This document shows positions 20,287 through 31,859 of a stretch of DNA of 64,000 nt, one piece after another; position 1 is the first letter of the stretch; each line of letters opens with the position of its first letter. A model generated the notes under the pieces. It was not told the DNA's origin. It searched no databases and saw nothing but the letters and a program-made list of their open reading frames with translations. Source of the stretch: Theristus sp. LFF4_11. Its lineage: Eukaryota; Nematoda; Chromadorea; Monhysterida; Xyalidae. Made by a program: the position numbers and the translations under genes. The stretch spans positions 1-64,000 of the forward strand of contig JASANC010003387.1 of NCBI GenBank assembly GCA_030248135.1. The letters run 5' to 3'.

Positions 20287-23200
20287 TTATCCGCTGGCAT
20301 GTTCATTTTCGCCGAAATTCAACTCGAGGCCCTGGTTGTTCATCGTGCCGTAACCGTTGCTGCTGGTTTTCTTGTCCTTTTCATGGCTGTTCAATGCTAA
20401 ACTCGAATTATCCGGATGCGGCAGCAAATCAGCCTCGTGTATCAGCCAGTCGAGATCATTCGCACCGGAGCTCGAGTTTTGCGCGTCGCCCCATTGGCCC
20501 ATGGTGAGCGTCCGTGATAGGGTGTTGCTGCGGTGACGGAACTCCCTCACGATGTCCTCGATTTCGCGGTTTTTCGTTTCTGTTTTCGGAAAAAATACCA
20601 CTGGTGAATCATTTTGATGATTTTAGCCAGGGCTAACCCAGAGGCGCGCACAGAACGCCATTGAGTAGGGCGCCCATCGAGTTTTCTCAGTCATTAAGTG
20701 CCTATACACCCCTCGGCGGGGCTCGATCCCCCGAGCGCACAGACTGTAGTCTAACGCACTACCACCAGGCCACGAGGGTGAATCTGCCGTTCCTAGTTTA
20801 CCGCACATAAAGCAATCGTAAATTGTTGTGTACCGGGCAACAGGACGGCGAGTCCAATGATTGCCAACAGCAAAACCGCCATGAATGGCAGGAAACTAGC
20901 AGCTGCACCGATGGTCTGCAAGAATTGCAATGTTAAAAAAGTCATGCAGGTTTTTAACTGAACCCGACAAATTCGACGACAGTGTATATAGTCCGAGAAA
21001 CGTTTTTAAACGAAAAGCTTCAATTGTCAAATCTTTAAGGAGAGCAAATTTGCTCCAAATGCCGGGTTTTTTTCAAATTCGTTGAAAACACGCTCACCTG
21101 TTGCAACGGTAGGAATGTGTTTGACACAACGAACGCTAGAAACCACGCAGAGCATGTGCTCAACGAAATCGCTGCAGAGCGGTACTGTTGCGAGAACAGT
21201 TCGCCGGTGATCAACCATGGAATCGGGGAGCCAACACCGTAGATGCACATGTAAACTGAGTGAATCTACATTTTTCACTTGATCACCATGACACAAGTCT
21301 AATCTGAAAAATGCTGAGAGGCAGACTCGTAAAAAGCCTCCCAATTAATCTCAGCATTCAAAATTTGTGTCCAGGAGAGAAGTGGTTGTTTCAAAAAGCT
21401 CTGCAGTGCAAACTATGACCTATTTTTTTAAACGTGTCCCACTGAAATGACGTCATGTGCCGCCAAACATGCACTTGCCGTTCACAGCAAACCAGACTTT
21501 CCGTTTAGTTGATTTCTTCCCGCAAACAAATGGTGAATGTCGAATCAGTCACACCAAACTGAAATTTTAGTGCCTGTATTTTGACAAACGGGCGTTTTTA
21601 AAGCAAATGACGTCATTTTAGCCCGGACACGTTTGGATAAATCCACAATACAACAAAAAAATTCTGCCAACCAGTGAGCGCGGCAATGCTTCCATAGGAG
21701 GCCCACGCCTGTCCGGTCTGTTGCAGCCAGATGAACAAACTGAGCACACCCAGCATTGCGAAGCAGCCACTGAGTTGGAACAACGACAGGAAACGACGTC
21801 CACGCTTCTCGATCAGATAGGCCGATGGGATGGTGCACACGAAGTAGGCGATGCCGATCGCCAGTGTGCTCAGTTGCGCGGTGGCCAGCGACAAATTCGC
21901 CTGCGCAGCAGCACTGTTGTAATGAATCTTGCTTGGTCACAAACACACTGGCACACACACGCTGTGTTTTTTACTTTGCAACACAGGGTGTCTATAATCT
22001 TTAATTTTAGTCCCGAGACTCAATGCGCGCATGGAAAGGTAAACAGATGCATGCATGACGCGGGAATTCATAGTTGGCAAAGTGATCCGAGTCGCCTAAA
22101 TGGAGCAGAGTGACTTAGGCGACTTTGAATTGCCACATAAAGATTGAAACTGGTTTTTCTTTCTACTTCTGCGCACGCATACAGTCGCAGAACCTAAAAA
22201 TTAATAATAGTCGTAATAACCGAAACAGGCAGACCACTTTACCAAAACGTGTAAAATGTGAAAACTAAGTAAGGTAAGCTCGCGTATGACATCTGTCGTG
22301 CACCCGATCAACTATAAAACAAAACTGAAATGGAGACAATGAATAGTGTTCGGTTATCGGTTTCTCACTTGCTGGAAAATGTGCGTGCTGTATGAGAATA
22401 CAGCGGCGCATCCGGTGAACTGTTGTGCAACCATGACCAATAGCGAGATTTTCAGCGTTGCGCGCAGCGACTTGCGTTTGAACAGCGAACTGAGGGGAAC
22501 GTGCGTGCGACCGCCTTGGTTCACCGCCTGAAGTGAAACTTGAAAGTCGCAGTGAGTGATCTGGTGAGTTGGGTCGGTGTTTGAGTTGAGAGTGTTGCTT
22601 TTGTTGTCGTTGTTGGAATTTTTAGGCAATGTTTTCAGCCATTGGGCTAACCCAGAGAAGCGTGCAGAACGCCATTGAGTAGGGCGCCCATCGAGTTTTC
22701 CTCTGTCATTAAGCGCCTATACACCCCTCGGCGGGGCTCGATCCGGCGAGCGCACAGACAAGAGTCTAACGCACTACCACCAGGCCACGAGGGTTGCTTG
22801 GCTGTTTGCCTGTGAATAACTGAGGCGTACAGTGAATGGCTGGACGGCAAATGCATCAACTATACACACACACAAACATTCTGGTTAAACTGAAGGTCGA
22901 CCGTTGAAAGTGGAATTTGAAACTGTTCTATAGACTCAAAAGTGTTGCGAATATCGCTTGTCAAGCTTTCATGCTGCCGCGAATCAGCGTCTGCTCCCGC
23001 ATTTCTCACCAACCGCCGACGCGGCGATGATCGCCTCTCGCCGGAGCGACTCGAACGCCTCGCGCGCTTCCTGTTCGCCGGCCAAGGTACGCAACGCTTC
23101 ATAGGCTGCGTTACGCCGATGTTTCGTGACCAGTAGATAACGCGGACTTTCGGGCATGAACGGCAGAATCAGTACGAGCAACGCGGCCGGAATGCCTGGA

Positions 23201-24804
23201 AACGCAAACGCCCACGGCCACAGTTCAGCGCTGCCGACGATTTGCGGCAGAGACGTGAACAGCGAAAACCAGTCGCTGAACGACACGGCCATCTGGTGGA
23301 CTGTGCCGGCGGCGCCCCGCGTACGAACGGGGCTGATCTCCAGCAGGTACATCGGCACCAGACCTGCAACGTGCCACTACTATTTTTTACGATGGATTAA
23401 TGGATATGTAGGTCACTATGTCTTTTGTTTTTATCCCGAGACTACTCAATGCGCGCATGGGTAGGTGAACACAGTTTCCATGCATGACGCGGGAATTCAA
23501 AAATTTGGCAAAGTGGTCCGAGTCCCCTAAATAGAGCCGAGTCACTTTGGCGACTTTGAATTGCCGCATTACAGATTGAAATTGCAGTTTTCTTTCCACG
23601 TCTGCACACGCATTGAGTCGCATTCAAACAAATCGTCGTTTTCATTGCATAAAGCACCGAGTGTCATTTATGTTATCGCTTTTCAGTTGCAGAAAGAAAC
23701 AGGTTTCACAACGCCATACAGAACATTCGTTCGAGATCAAAAAAATTCACACGTCGTATCGATTATTTGCTCAAAACCGCCGATTTCTGCTATTTTTGGG
23801 TTTTCCACACAGAACTTCAAAACTGGTTGCGCATTCGAAATAATGAAAAATGACACAGCACTTTATGCACTGAACACGATATACATATTTGTGTCACCAT
23901 ATCAACCACAAAAGCAATCCGACAACCATGGAGAAACGAACAAACCAGAAGTGATGCCCATGCAGCCGCCGAGCAGAAAGCGACCGAACATCAGCAGTTC
24001 AGGCGAACCGAGCGGCTTCGAAATGAACTCGAGCACTGCGGCGGCCACGTTCACGACGCCATTGGCGATCAGTCCGTTACGACGACCAAGCTTTTCCGCT
24101 ATCGTACCTGTTTTTTGGGCAAAATAAAGTGGTCACTCAAAAACTGTGCATCAATCAAGATGTTGACAACACATTTCACAGAGATAACATTGATTACAAG
24201 TACAGTCTGTTTCTTCAAACCTATCAGTTCTTGTCTGGCAGAATACAGAGCGGACAAAAACTTTGAATTGAAAAAGATTAAACGAGCATACGTACTACAG
24301 TATATCTCGCTTATATGTGCAACTAGCTGATTGGTTGGTCATTGCAATTCTCAGCGCTGATTGGTTGGTCATGAGCAATTCTCAGCGCTGATTGGTTGGT
24401 TATGAGTAATTTTCAACGCTGATTGGTTGGTCATCACGTCAAGTTGCATACATTTTCCAGATGAACTGTATGTCTACTTTGTCAACCCGATACCGTTCTC
24501 CTTCGCGGACTCTGTATTCTGCTGAAAAAGCTGACAGGTTTAAAGAGATACACTGTATACTGGACGCACTGGTGAGTAGACACGCGATGGCAGCGCCGAT
24601 CGGGTTGCTCGACACGATGAACGACCAGAACACCGTCAAGGCCTGTGTGCTGAGGCCGGTGTTGTTGTATCGGCGTGCGTAGGTGTCGTTGATCCACTGC
24701 TCTATGATGTCTTGGGGTGGATTGACGACGCCAAAGCTGTAGAATTGGAAGGACGCGCCAAGAGCGACCGTTATGAGCGCCACAACGTACGTCGCCGTCG
24801 CCAT
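20287..24804 (-). CDS. GLUT/SLC2-type facilitative sugar transporter
   Basis: Eight exons: 24570-24804, 23946-24098, 23010-23363, 22369-22538, 21672-21900, 21098-21255, 20834-20915 and 20287-20600. They give about 564 residues with continuous phases and a TAA stop. Major facilitator sugar-porter motifs occur in order: EKLGRRNG after TM2, GRFLLGG, a PMYLLEISPVRTRG loop, FMPESPRYLL, QQFTGCAAVFSYST (the TM7 QQ..G region), EKRGRR, GSPIPWLITGELF (TM10) and FFPKTETKNR. A polar cytoplasmic tail of about 80 residues ends in ENEHASG. An N-glycosylation site (NNT) lies in the first external loop, as in GLUTs. It belongs in the plasma membrane, moving hexose down its gradient; substrate specificity cannot be told. 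Several introns hold SINEs and MITEs. Exon 4 may use the acceptor at 22539. Confidence 0.92.
20614..20779 (-). mobile_element. SINE family 1, copy 2 (tail reduced)
   Basis: Read on the minus strand it starts CCTCGTGGCCTGGTGGTAG, an A-box-like tRNA 5' half. A B-box-like GGGGGATCGAGCCCC and the body down to GCCCTGGCTAAAATC follow. It lacks the clear (CAA)n tail of the other copies and lies in the last GLUT intron. Confidence 0.85.
21421..21648. mobile_element. CRE-like MITE, copy 2
   Basis: A ~215 bp element with inverted ends AACGTGTCC...GGACACGTTT and a TGACGTCA octamer near each end. It lies in a GLUT intron, inverted relative to the copies at 12544 and 53486,just left of exon 21672-21900. 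Confidence 0.8.
21990..22205. mobile_element. 215 bp MITE family, copy 3
   Basis: Begins GTCCCGAGACTCAATGCGCG and ends near CGCATACAGTCGCAGAACC, with the shared core GCATGACGCGGGAATTC. It lies in a GLUT intron. Confidence 0.8.
22601..22793 (-). mobile_element. SINE family 1, copy 3
   Basis: Same structure as the other copies: a tRNA-like head at the right end (CCTCGTGGCCTGGTGGTAG), a B box and a CAA-rich tail at the left. It lies in a GLUT intron, sense to the gene. Confidence 0.88.
23412..23628. mobile_element. 215 bp MITE family, copy 4
   Basis: Starts near CCCGAGACTACTCAATGCGC and ends in CGCATTGAGTCGCATTC. The core has GCATGACGCGGGAATTC and the GAGTCCCCTAAATAGAGCC segment. It lies in a GLUT intron. 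Confidence 0.8.
24318..24450. repeat. Short tandem array of a ~36 bp GCTGATTGGTTGGT unit
   Basis: Four imperfect units of GCTGATTGGTTGGTCATGAG with CAATTCTCAGC spacers, in GLUT intron 1. The same motif forms the ends of the palindromic elements at 4024, 11000, 31860 and 49110, so the array may come from one of them. Confidence 0.75.
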
Positions 24805-26067
24805 TGTCTCGTGTCGTCACAATTTATACGGAATGACCGAGTAAACATGGCAGCTTTGTTCAGGGTGCAAGGAGAGCGCGAAATTGGAATGAAAGAAAAT
24901 AAGACGTTAAGAAAGCCAAGCGTGTGTCAAATTTGACGTGTTTCTTAAAAGTAATTGGTTATTCGTCCGATTCTGTTCATTTTTGTTCATTGCACGCCAC
25001 ACAATTGGCATTTTTGAGAAAGGCAACTCCTATAGTCTGCGATTAATCTCGCCTTGATGAAGCATACAAGGACTGCCGTATTTATTCGGCCATACTGTAG
25101 TTGCGAAATCAATCAGTTTAAAAAAACGTGCACTCAAGGCCGCCGAATAACGAGTTCCACGAAAATGCAATCTCCACTCTCTCGATTGCAGCAATCAGCC
25201 ACACAAAACAACAACATCAGTGTGCTCGCTGCATACTGGAACATTTCAAGTAAAATGTCTGATAAGATGCCAAGAAACTGCTCTGTGCACCAGTCCAAGT
25301 CAAACAATCATCGGCGCTGCCACGTTTTTTTTCTTCGGTTGCCTGTCTGTGGTTATCATTGCGTGCTACTGTCTCTGGACAGCATTTCCAAGCAAACGGA
25401 TCAGCGCAACAAATCAGTTCGATTAGGGCGGCAACTTGGCGGTTGCAAAGCTATTGATTTGTTAGCCAGTAATCTATCAATGTAAAAATAAACAGGCTAC
25501 GAACGAGGTTCTGGAAATCGGAAATGTTTCATTGTGAACACACTAGGTCATAATTACGATATGATTTTTACTGAAAACACTGAACTGTTGACAAAATCAG
25601 AAAAAACTTCAAAAATATTCCGGGTCTGAAGAACAAGACAAGACGACACAATCACAAAACCATTTACGAAACAGAAAACAACATCACGAAATTTTGGACA
25701 CAATGGGAAATAATCAGAGAAATGATGAAGCATCCAGATTGCAAATCACAAACCAAAGTTTACATTTTCCTATTACCGCCAATTGGCTGTTCCGATAAAA
25801 AACTAGTCAACCAAAACTGTAGTAGTGTTCTAATCAGTTAGCCATCAAGCAATTTGCACAACTTGCTTTTTCCAGCTTTTGCACACACAAAGAGACAGAA
25901 AAACACACCAGAAATTTAATGCCATTGACTAAATGGTGCGTCAAATAAGTTATATATCGGTTGCAAAGAAAGTCGCAGAAACATCAATTCTCAAACAGTT
26001 TGCCATTTGTACAATCAATAGCCAAATAAACAGAAGCACAGTACAACAGGAAGGCGCGATTGCAAAG
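24805..26067. other. Intergenic region upstream of GLUT and downstream of selenoprotein T
   Basis: About 1.26 kb with no supported exon. It should contain the GLUT promoter at its left side and the transcript end of selenoprotein T at its right. A possible ATTAAA polyadenylation signal lies on the minus strand near 25914-25919. Otherwise I see only A/T-rich sequence. Confidence 0.4.
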
Positions 26068-26132
26068 CTGTGCGAACGTCAGCGCAAGCCCCTCCGTGGT
26101 CAAGACGGTTTGTGGGCAAGCACGTCACACAG
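26068..26132 (-). promoter_or_regulatory. Candidate type II SECIS element in the selenoprotein T 3' UTR
   Basis: It begins about 224 nt after the stop. Read on the minus strand: a lower stem CTGTG/CACAG, then TGAC on the 5' arm facing TGAC on the 3' arm, as needed for the sheared G-A core. A ten-position helix GTGCTTGCCC/GGGCTTGCGC follows, with two U-U mismatches. An unpaired ACAAA supplies the conserved adenines. A small upper helix CCGT/ACGG closes over a seven-base loop. The adenines lie about 11-13 nt from the core, within the usual spacing. The fold was traced by hand. The lower stem is short and its internal loop lopsided, which is the main reservation. Confidence 0.65.
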
Positions 26133-26355
26133 TGCACGAGCACAATACAACCGCAATGAAAACACTGATCACAAAAAAGGTTCGTGGTCGAAGAATACTC
26201 GCAGTGTTCCACTTTTCATGAATGAGAGAGCGTTCATAATCGTTGTTATCCGTCCAACAGTTAAGAGTTCATCTTTCGGGTTTGCGTCATAACTGTTGAG
26301 CGTGCATTTTGTTTCCATCAATGACAAACAATCGAATGATGCCATTCAAACGAGC

Positions 26356-28235
26356 CTAAAACTGCGTCGGCAATCCGCTCGGCTGCCCGCTGGTCATTCG
26401 CATCTGACTGTCGATGATTTGCACGATCTCTTGCGGCGACGGCACACGACCGGTCTCCAGTTTCGACCAGACCGGCACGTCTGTTGTGTGGTGTGGTTGG
26501 CACGAATCAAGACAGTAGTTATTACAACGTGCAAGCACTGTTTCTTGCGGTTTCATAACGTTCAGTAGTGGTGCACATAACGTTAAAAACGGGAAAACCG
26601 AACTAGTGGTGCACAAAGGTTAAAAAACGTGAAAACCGAACCCGATTTGAAAAAAAACTGAATTCAGGAAAATCCGAAGATCGACAACAGTAGCTATGAT
26701 ATGAACCGTGGTGGGTTTCAATTTTGCACTTACAAAGTCAAAGACGGTTGTTTGAATCTTTGAATTTGCAAAAACTTTCAAGAAAATTGCACCTTCAAGC
26801 AAAGTTGACTGGCAGTCTTCATCACCGCAGCAACGGTTCGATTGTAATTTTGAGTTATTTTGTTGCTGTCAAATGCACTTTCAATAACCACAGTAAAATA
26901 TTCGCAGGTTCGCTGCATCGGGCTAAAGGCGAAAACACCATTTAGTTTTCTGTCCGCACGCGCAGACGTCGTTCACCACCATTTAGTTTTTTGTCCGCAC
27001 GCGCAGACGTCGTTCTAAATCCCGTGCGCAAACTAATTGTCCGTGCGTACGCCCGAAAAATCTAATGGCTAACCCCCCCCCCCCTTAAATGATGCAACTG
27101 ACAACAGCAGTAAATGTAAATGGAGCCAATTAGTGAGCGGCTTGAATTCGCGCACGTACCACTCCATTCCATTCGATGTTATTTCGCGAAAAACAGGAAA
27201 CTCCGATAAAACTGCACGAAGAGCATGAAATTCGGAGACCCAAATACAACGTACCGTTGTAGGAGACCTCGAATGCACCAGTGGAAATCAACTGGCCCTC
27301 GATGGCATTACTAATGAAGAACAACATCATGCACGCATACATCTGACAAAAAAAGAAACAACGAATGAATTTGCTTCTTGCCACCAAAAATACAAAGCAA
27401 AACGTCGAAACCTGCGAACGAACCTTGTTGTTGAGAGCCCAGTCAAAGATTGCCGGTGTGTCCAACGCCAGCGCTGGGAACGGATTGGAGCCACTGACAA
27501 TCATCACAATCACGGCAATCTTCAAGACGCTCAAAAGCTGGAAATGAAAGCGAAACGAAAGAGTTCAAAGTTTCTCAACCTGATCAACGTCAATTCAACT
27601 GAATTGAAAGTGACCCATCACTCAGGTACTGTCTTTTCTTTAAGACCTGCGACTCAATGCGGTTGTAGAAGTTGAAAGGAAACCAATTTCAATCTTTGTG
27701 TTAGTTCAGAATAGCCTAAGTGACCCGGCCTTGTTTAGGGGACTCGGATCACTTTACCAATTTTGAATTCCCGCGCCATGCATGAGACTGCTTACCCATC
27801 TATACGCGCATTGAGACGCGGGACCAAAATAAAAAAATCAAACTCACTTGAGCAACCATGGCACGAGTGGGCGGTGGCGGATAATTGTCGCCCTCAACCT
27901 GTACGGACGGATAACGCTCTCGGATGAACTGCGAGTATTCTTCGAACACCTTGCGGTAGCCTCACGAGTAACTGGAAAATGAATGTTCAGTTGAAATCGA
28001 TTTACACAAAACTGAAACATTTGACAACAACAATGAACATGAAACAAAACAAACTCGCTCACCAATACAAAAACTTCAGCGTGGGCACCATGAATCTCGC
28101 CTGCAGTTTCGGCTCGTGCACCGGCTCCACGGGCGTATCTTGAATCTGTGCGTTCGTGTTGCCTGAATAGAAATCACGCAAACTCAACAGACCGGCGACG
28201 ACGAATATCGCGCCGCCCACGCCAACGCGCAACAT
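26356..28235 (-). CDS. SELENOT: Selenoprotein T with in-frame UGA (selenocysteine)
   Basis: Five exons: 28063-28235, 27848-27971, 27424-27537, 27255-27342 and 26356-26480. They give 207 residues (human protein 195) and a TAG stop. An N-terminal hydrophobic signal (MLRVGVGGAIFVVAGLLSL) precedes the thioredoxin-like part. Exon 1 ends TTG TAT TG and exon 2 starts T TAC TCG TGA GGC. The redox motif therefore reads C-Y-S-U-G-Y-R, with the UGA at 27962-27964 exactly where selenoprotein T carries Sec. Further family signatures are VFEEY, VEGDNYPPPP, a membrane segment (LKIAVIVMIVSGSNPF), YACMMLFFISNAIEG, STGAFEV and DVPVWSKLETG. It is an ER-membrane oxidoreductase. A 3' UTR hairpin (26068-26132) fits a SECIS element. 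Reading UGA as stop would remove three quarters of a conserved protein. Confidence 0.93.
27628..27838. mobile_element. 215 bp MITE family, copy 5 (inverted)
   Basis: Ends read GACTCAATGCGGTTG at the left and CGCATTGAGACGCGGGACC at the right, with GAATTCCCGCGCCATGCATG inside. It lies in the selenoprotein T intron between exons 2 and 3. Confidence 0.8.
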
Positions 28236-28440
28236 GCTTGAATTTGTTGGCGACACGACGACCCGGTCGATCCGCTCGTCGAAAATCGGTGCTTCTTCAC
28301 TTATTCGCTGATTTTATTCAACGTCGTCGTCGGATTATAAATTCTAATTAAAATAATCAGATAGAGCAGAGAGAGAGAGAGAACAGATAATGGTCGATGG
28401 ATAGCTAATGGTCATAGTTGTCTTGTTCCAGAATCCAGAG
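28236..28440. other. Upstream region of selenoprotein T
   Basis: Short 5' flank with a GAGA repeat at 28369-28382 and no exon. It runs straight into G-rich repeats, so the promoter is probably compact. Confidence 0.35.
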
Positions 28441-28867
28441 CCTGGGCCCGGCCCGGGGGGTTGGGGGGCCAGTACCGTGGGCCCAAAAAAATTTTCGAGG
28501 GGGGTATGGTACCGTGGGCGTAATGCTTCTTTATTCAAAACGCACGCGCACGTGTGGAGGTGCTGCACCTGCACTTTCCAATGAGCATCCAGCACACGCA
28601 CTGCACACAGCAGTTTTATTTCACGCTTTTTGAATAAAGTAGGCAAACCTACCGTGGGGGGTGCCGTGCCCTGCCGGCCGACCAAAAAGTGAGGGGGGGT
28701 CCAACAACCAGTACCGTGGGCCCAAAAAAATTTTCGAAGGGGGGCTGGGGGGGTATGGTGCCCCCGTGGGGGGGGGGGGGGGGTGCCGCCGACCAAAATG
28801 TGAGGGGGGGTGCAAACTATGGTAACGTGGGACCCCCATGAAGGCCTTGGCCTACATGTTTAAACGA
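28440..28867. repeat. G-rich element with repeated AGTACCGTGGGCCCAAAAAA blocks
   Basis: At least two blocks contain CAGTACCGTGGGCCCAAAAA followed by ATTTTCGA and long G runs, the longest about 17 G near 28768-28785. The right end reads TGCAAACTATGGTAACGTGG, which recurs at 30150-30170. No coding sequence is supported. Open frames here are proline/glycine-rich artefacts of homopolymers. Confidence 0.7.
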
Positions 28868-30100
28868 CTGGTGCAAGACATCTGCGTTAAAGGACATTTA
28901 CCTAGACACTAACCGTGTGTTTAACGTTTAAAATAAACTACAATTCTCAGAATATTATCTAAACCTAATCCTAAGCAAAACCTGAATCTAACCCTAATCC
29001 TAAGTTCAGCCCTAAGCCTAAACCAAGCCTTTTTAGAAGTGCGGTGCATGAGCAAATGGTGCACGTGACCACTCCAGGGAAGGGAATCCATTCAATAATC
29101 CTAATCCTGCTTAAACATGTAACATTAGGCCATGAAAGTCCCATGGGGGGTGCATTTTTTCAAAATTTTCTGTGGGGGGGGCCACCCCCCATCCCCACCC
29201 CCATGATATTTTTTCGCTTAAATTTTGAAGGAAAATAAACAAATTTTAAAAAAAATTAAAAAACGCTAAATTTTGCTGCAAAATCTTTGAAATTACAATG
29301 AAGATGATTTTCGAAAAAAATTTTAGGGTGTGCAGAAAATTTTGGGGGGGGTCTCCGCCCTACAAATTTTCAATTTCATGGGGGGTGTGGTGGGGGGGTG
29401 TCGGCCAAATTTTCGAGGGGGGGTCCGATGGGGGGGGGGGGGGGGTGCCCGGTTTTAGGGGGGGGGAGGTGGCACGGTGACCTGGTGCAAGACATCTGCG
29501 TTAAAGGACATTTACCTAGACACTAACCGTGTGTTTAACGTTTAAAATAAACTACAATTCTCAGAATATTATCTAAACCTAATCCTAAGCAAAACCTGAA
29601 TCTAACCCTAATCCTAAGTTCAGCCCTAAGCCTAAACCAAGCCTTTTTAGAAGTGCGGTGCATGAGCAAATGGTGCACGTGACCACTCCAGGGAAGGGAA
29701 TCCATTCAATAATCCTAATCCTGCTTAAACATGTAACATTAGGCCATGAAGGTCCCATGGGGGGGGGTGCATTTTTTCAAAATTTTCTGTGGGGGGGGCC
29801 ACCCCCCATCCCCACCCCCATGATATTTTTTCGCTTAAATTTTGAAGGAAAATAAACAAATTTTAAAAAAAATTAAAAAACGCTAAATTTTGCTGCAAAA
29901 TCTTTGAAATTACAATGAAGATGATTTTCGAAAAAAATTTTAGGGTGTGCAGAAAATTTTGGGGGGGGTCTCCGCCAGACAAAATTTCAATTTCATGGGG
30001 GGTGTGGTGGGGGGGGGTGTCGGCCAAATTTTCGAGGGGGGGTCCGATGGGGGGGGGGGGGGTGCCCGGTTTTAGGGGGGGAGGTGGCACGGTGACCATC
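28868..30100. repeat. Tandem duplication of a 614 bp repeat unit with poly-G tracts
   Basis: CTGGTGCAAGACATCTGCG starts at 28868 and again at 29482. The two units are nearly identical through the CTAAACCTAATCCTAAG tract, the CATGGGGGG block and the closing GGTTTTAGGGGGG. They differ mainly in homopolymer length and a few bases. No coding frame is supported. Confidence 0.9.
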
Positions 30101-31340
30101 CACCCCCCCCCCCACCCGACGGTCTCTGGTGCTCTGGGGGGGTGTACTGCCAACAACCTATGGTAACGCGGGACCCCCCCCCCTTGGGGGTTGGGTTGTT
30201 AAACAAAAATGAAAATTTAAAAAAAGTGATTAAAAAAATGTCGATTTTTTTTAAAAATTCGAAAAATTTTCCTCTAATATGCTCTGAAAACCTCAATTTC
30301 GGCACAATTTTTTGAAAGTTCAACCAAAATTTTTTTTGATTATACCTCGTAAAACCTTTAGCAGTCGATTTTGGACCGTTTTACCGACTGATTTTAGGCT
30401 TCGACAACATCTGCGATTAAGTTTTTGAGCGTCCCAAAGCTTGGCCTACCATTTCCGATGCAGATAAGGTGACGATTCGCCTCGCAGAGCGTCCAATTGT
30501 GCTCGCTGCTCCGTTTGCAAGCGCTACGTTGTCTGGTTGCTGCTTCGTGTCGTGTCGTCGCGACACCATCAGAAGAATTGATCGAATTTCAAGGCGGTAT
30601 GTTTGTCTTCACTTTAGCATTAGTTTAGCTGGGGACAGGGGACAATTAGTGACGTTTTGGAGGTCAAAACACAAGAAGAGGCATGGTGACGGTTTGGAAA
30701 AGGGGTAAATGGGGTCACCCAAACAAAATCTGCAAAGTTCCGCCATACGGGAGTCATTCGGGAGGCGCTTGCATATCATATGTGGTTCTTCGGACTCCCT
30801 GATTGATTTAGCACAACTTTGATTTTTGAAAATTAAAAAAAAAAATTTTTTAACAAAAATGGCGATTTTTGTTTTTTTTAACAACCCTACTTAGGGGTCC
30901 CATGGGGGGGGGTGCATTTTTTCAAAATTTTCTGTGGGGGGGGGTCCCACTGCCGTCGCGACACATACGGGAGTTCCGCCATACGGGAGTCATACGGGAG
31001 GCGATTGCACATCAAATGTGGTTCTTCGAACGACGATTCTTGTTTTTTTTAACAACCCTAGGGGGTGCGCACCCCCCCCCCCCACCCCACCCATGGTATA
31101 TTTTCGCTTAAATTTTGAAGGAAAACCGCTAAATTTTGCTGCAAAATCTTTGAAATTACAATGAAGATGGTCAAGTTATCATATATTCAGCTTATATTAT
31201 GGACGTTATAGACAAAAAATCATGATTTTTGAAAAAAAAATTTAGGATGTGCAGAAAATTTTGGGGGGGTGTGGGGGGTGTCGGCCAAATTTTCGAGGGG
31301 GGGTCCGATGAGGGGGGGGAGTGCCCGGTTTTAGGGGGGC
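30101..31340. repeat. Degenerate further copies of the G-rich element
   Basis: Blocks at 30893-30945 (GTCCCATGGGG, TTTTCAAAATTTTCTGTGG) and 31083-31330 (CGCTTAAATTTTGAAGG, TCGGCCAAATTTTCGAGG) match the 614 bp unit. They are broken up by A/T-rich sequence and unrelated DNA at 30420-30780. No gene is seen. Confidence 0.7.
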
Positions 31341-31373
31341 ACGGTGCTTTCACTTGAGCTGGGGGATAATTAA

Positions 31374-31830
31374 TGACGTTTTAAAGGCCCGTTTAGCCGT
31401 CCGGACGTTGACGCACGTCGCCGTACAGACAGACACGGACGCATAAACGATGACGTGAGATGAAGTGACGTGCCGCATGGTTTTAAGGCCCGTTTAGCCG
31501 TCCGGACGTTGACGCACGTCGCACTACAGACAGACACGGACGCATAAACGATGACGTGAGATGAAGTGACGTGCCGCATGGTTTTAGAATTTTTGCTCGT
31601 TTATGCGTCCGTACGGCGACGTGCGTCGACGTGCAGACAGATACGGACGCTTAAACGATGACGTGCCGTGAAGTGACGTGCCGTGACGTGCCGGATGGTT
31701 TTAGAATTTTTGCTTGTTTATGCCCCTGTACGGCGACGTGCGTCGACGTTCAGACAGATACGGACGCATAAACGATGACGTGACGTGCCGTGCCGTGACG
31801 TTGTATTTTAGATTCTGCTCTAAAAAGCCG
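31374..31830. repeat. Tandem ~100-114 bp units rich in GACGTGC and CGTCC
   Basis: The first two units (31380 and 31488) both start AAGGCCCGTTTAGCCGTCCG and share GACAGACACGGACGCATAAA. Two inverted or diverged units follow (31586, 31700) with CGTTTATGCGTCCGTACGG-like sequence. These form the left arm of a large palindrome whose right arm is at 32230-32600. Confidence 0.8.
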
Positions 31831-31859
31831 TACGTCACCAAGCAAAATTCAATAAAGTT

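Noticed and set aside
26241..26298. Hairpin CAACAGTTA...TAACTGTTG as the SECIS
   Set aside because: It has a stem and an ATGA, but no second helix between the core and an apical AA. The 26068-26132 hairpin fits much better.
27962..27964. UGA as a premature stop making selenoprotein T a pseudogene
   Set aside because: Coding similarity, splice sites and phases continue intact through three downstream exons, and the UGA lies exactly at the Sec position.
28344..31340. Many long Pro/Gly-rich open frames on both strands
   Set aside because: They read through homopolymer G/C runs and the duplicated repeat, have no splice or start context, and are explained by repeat structure.
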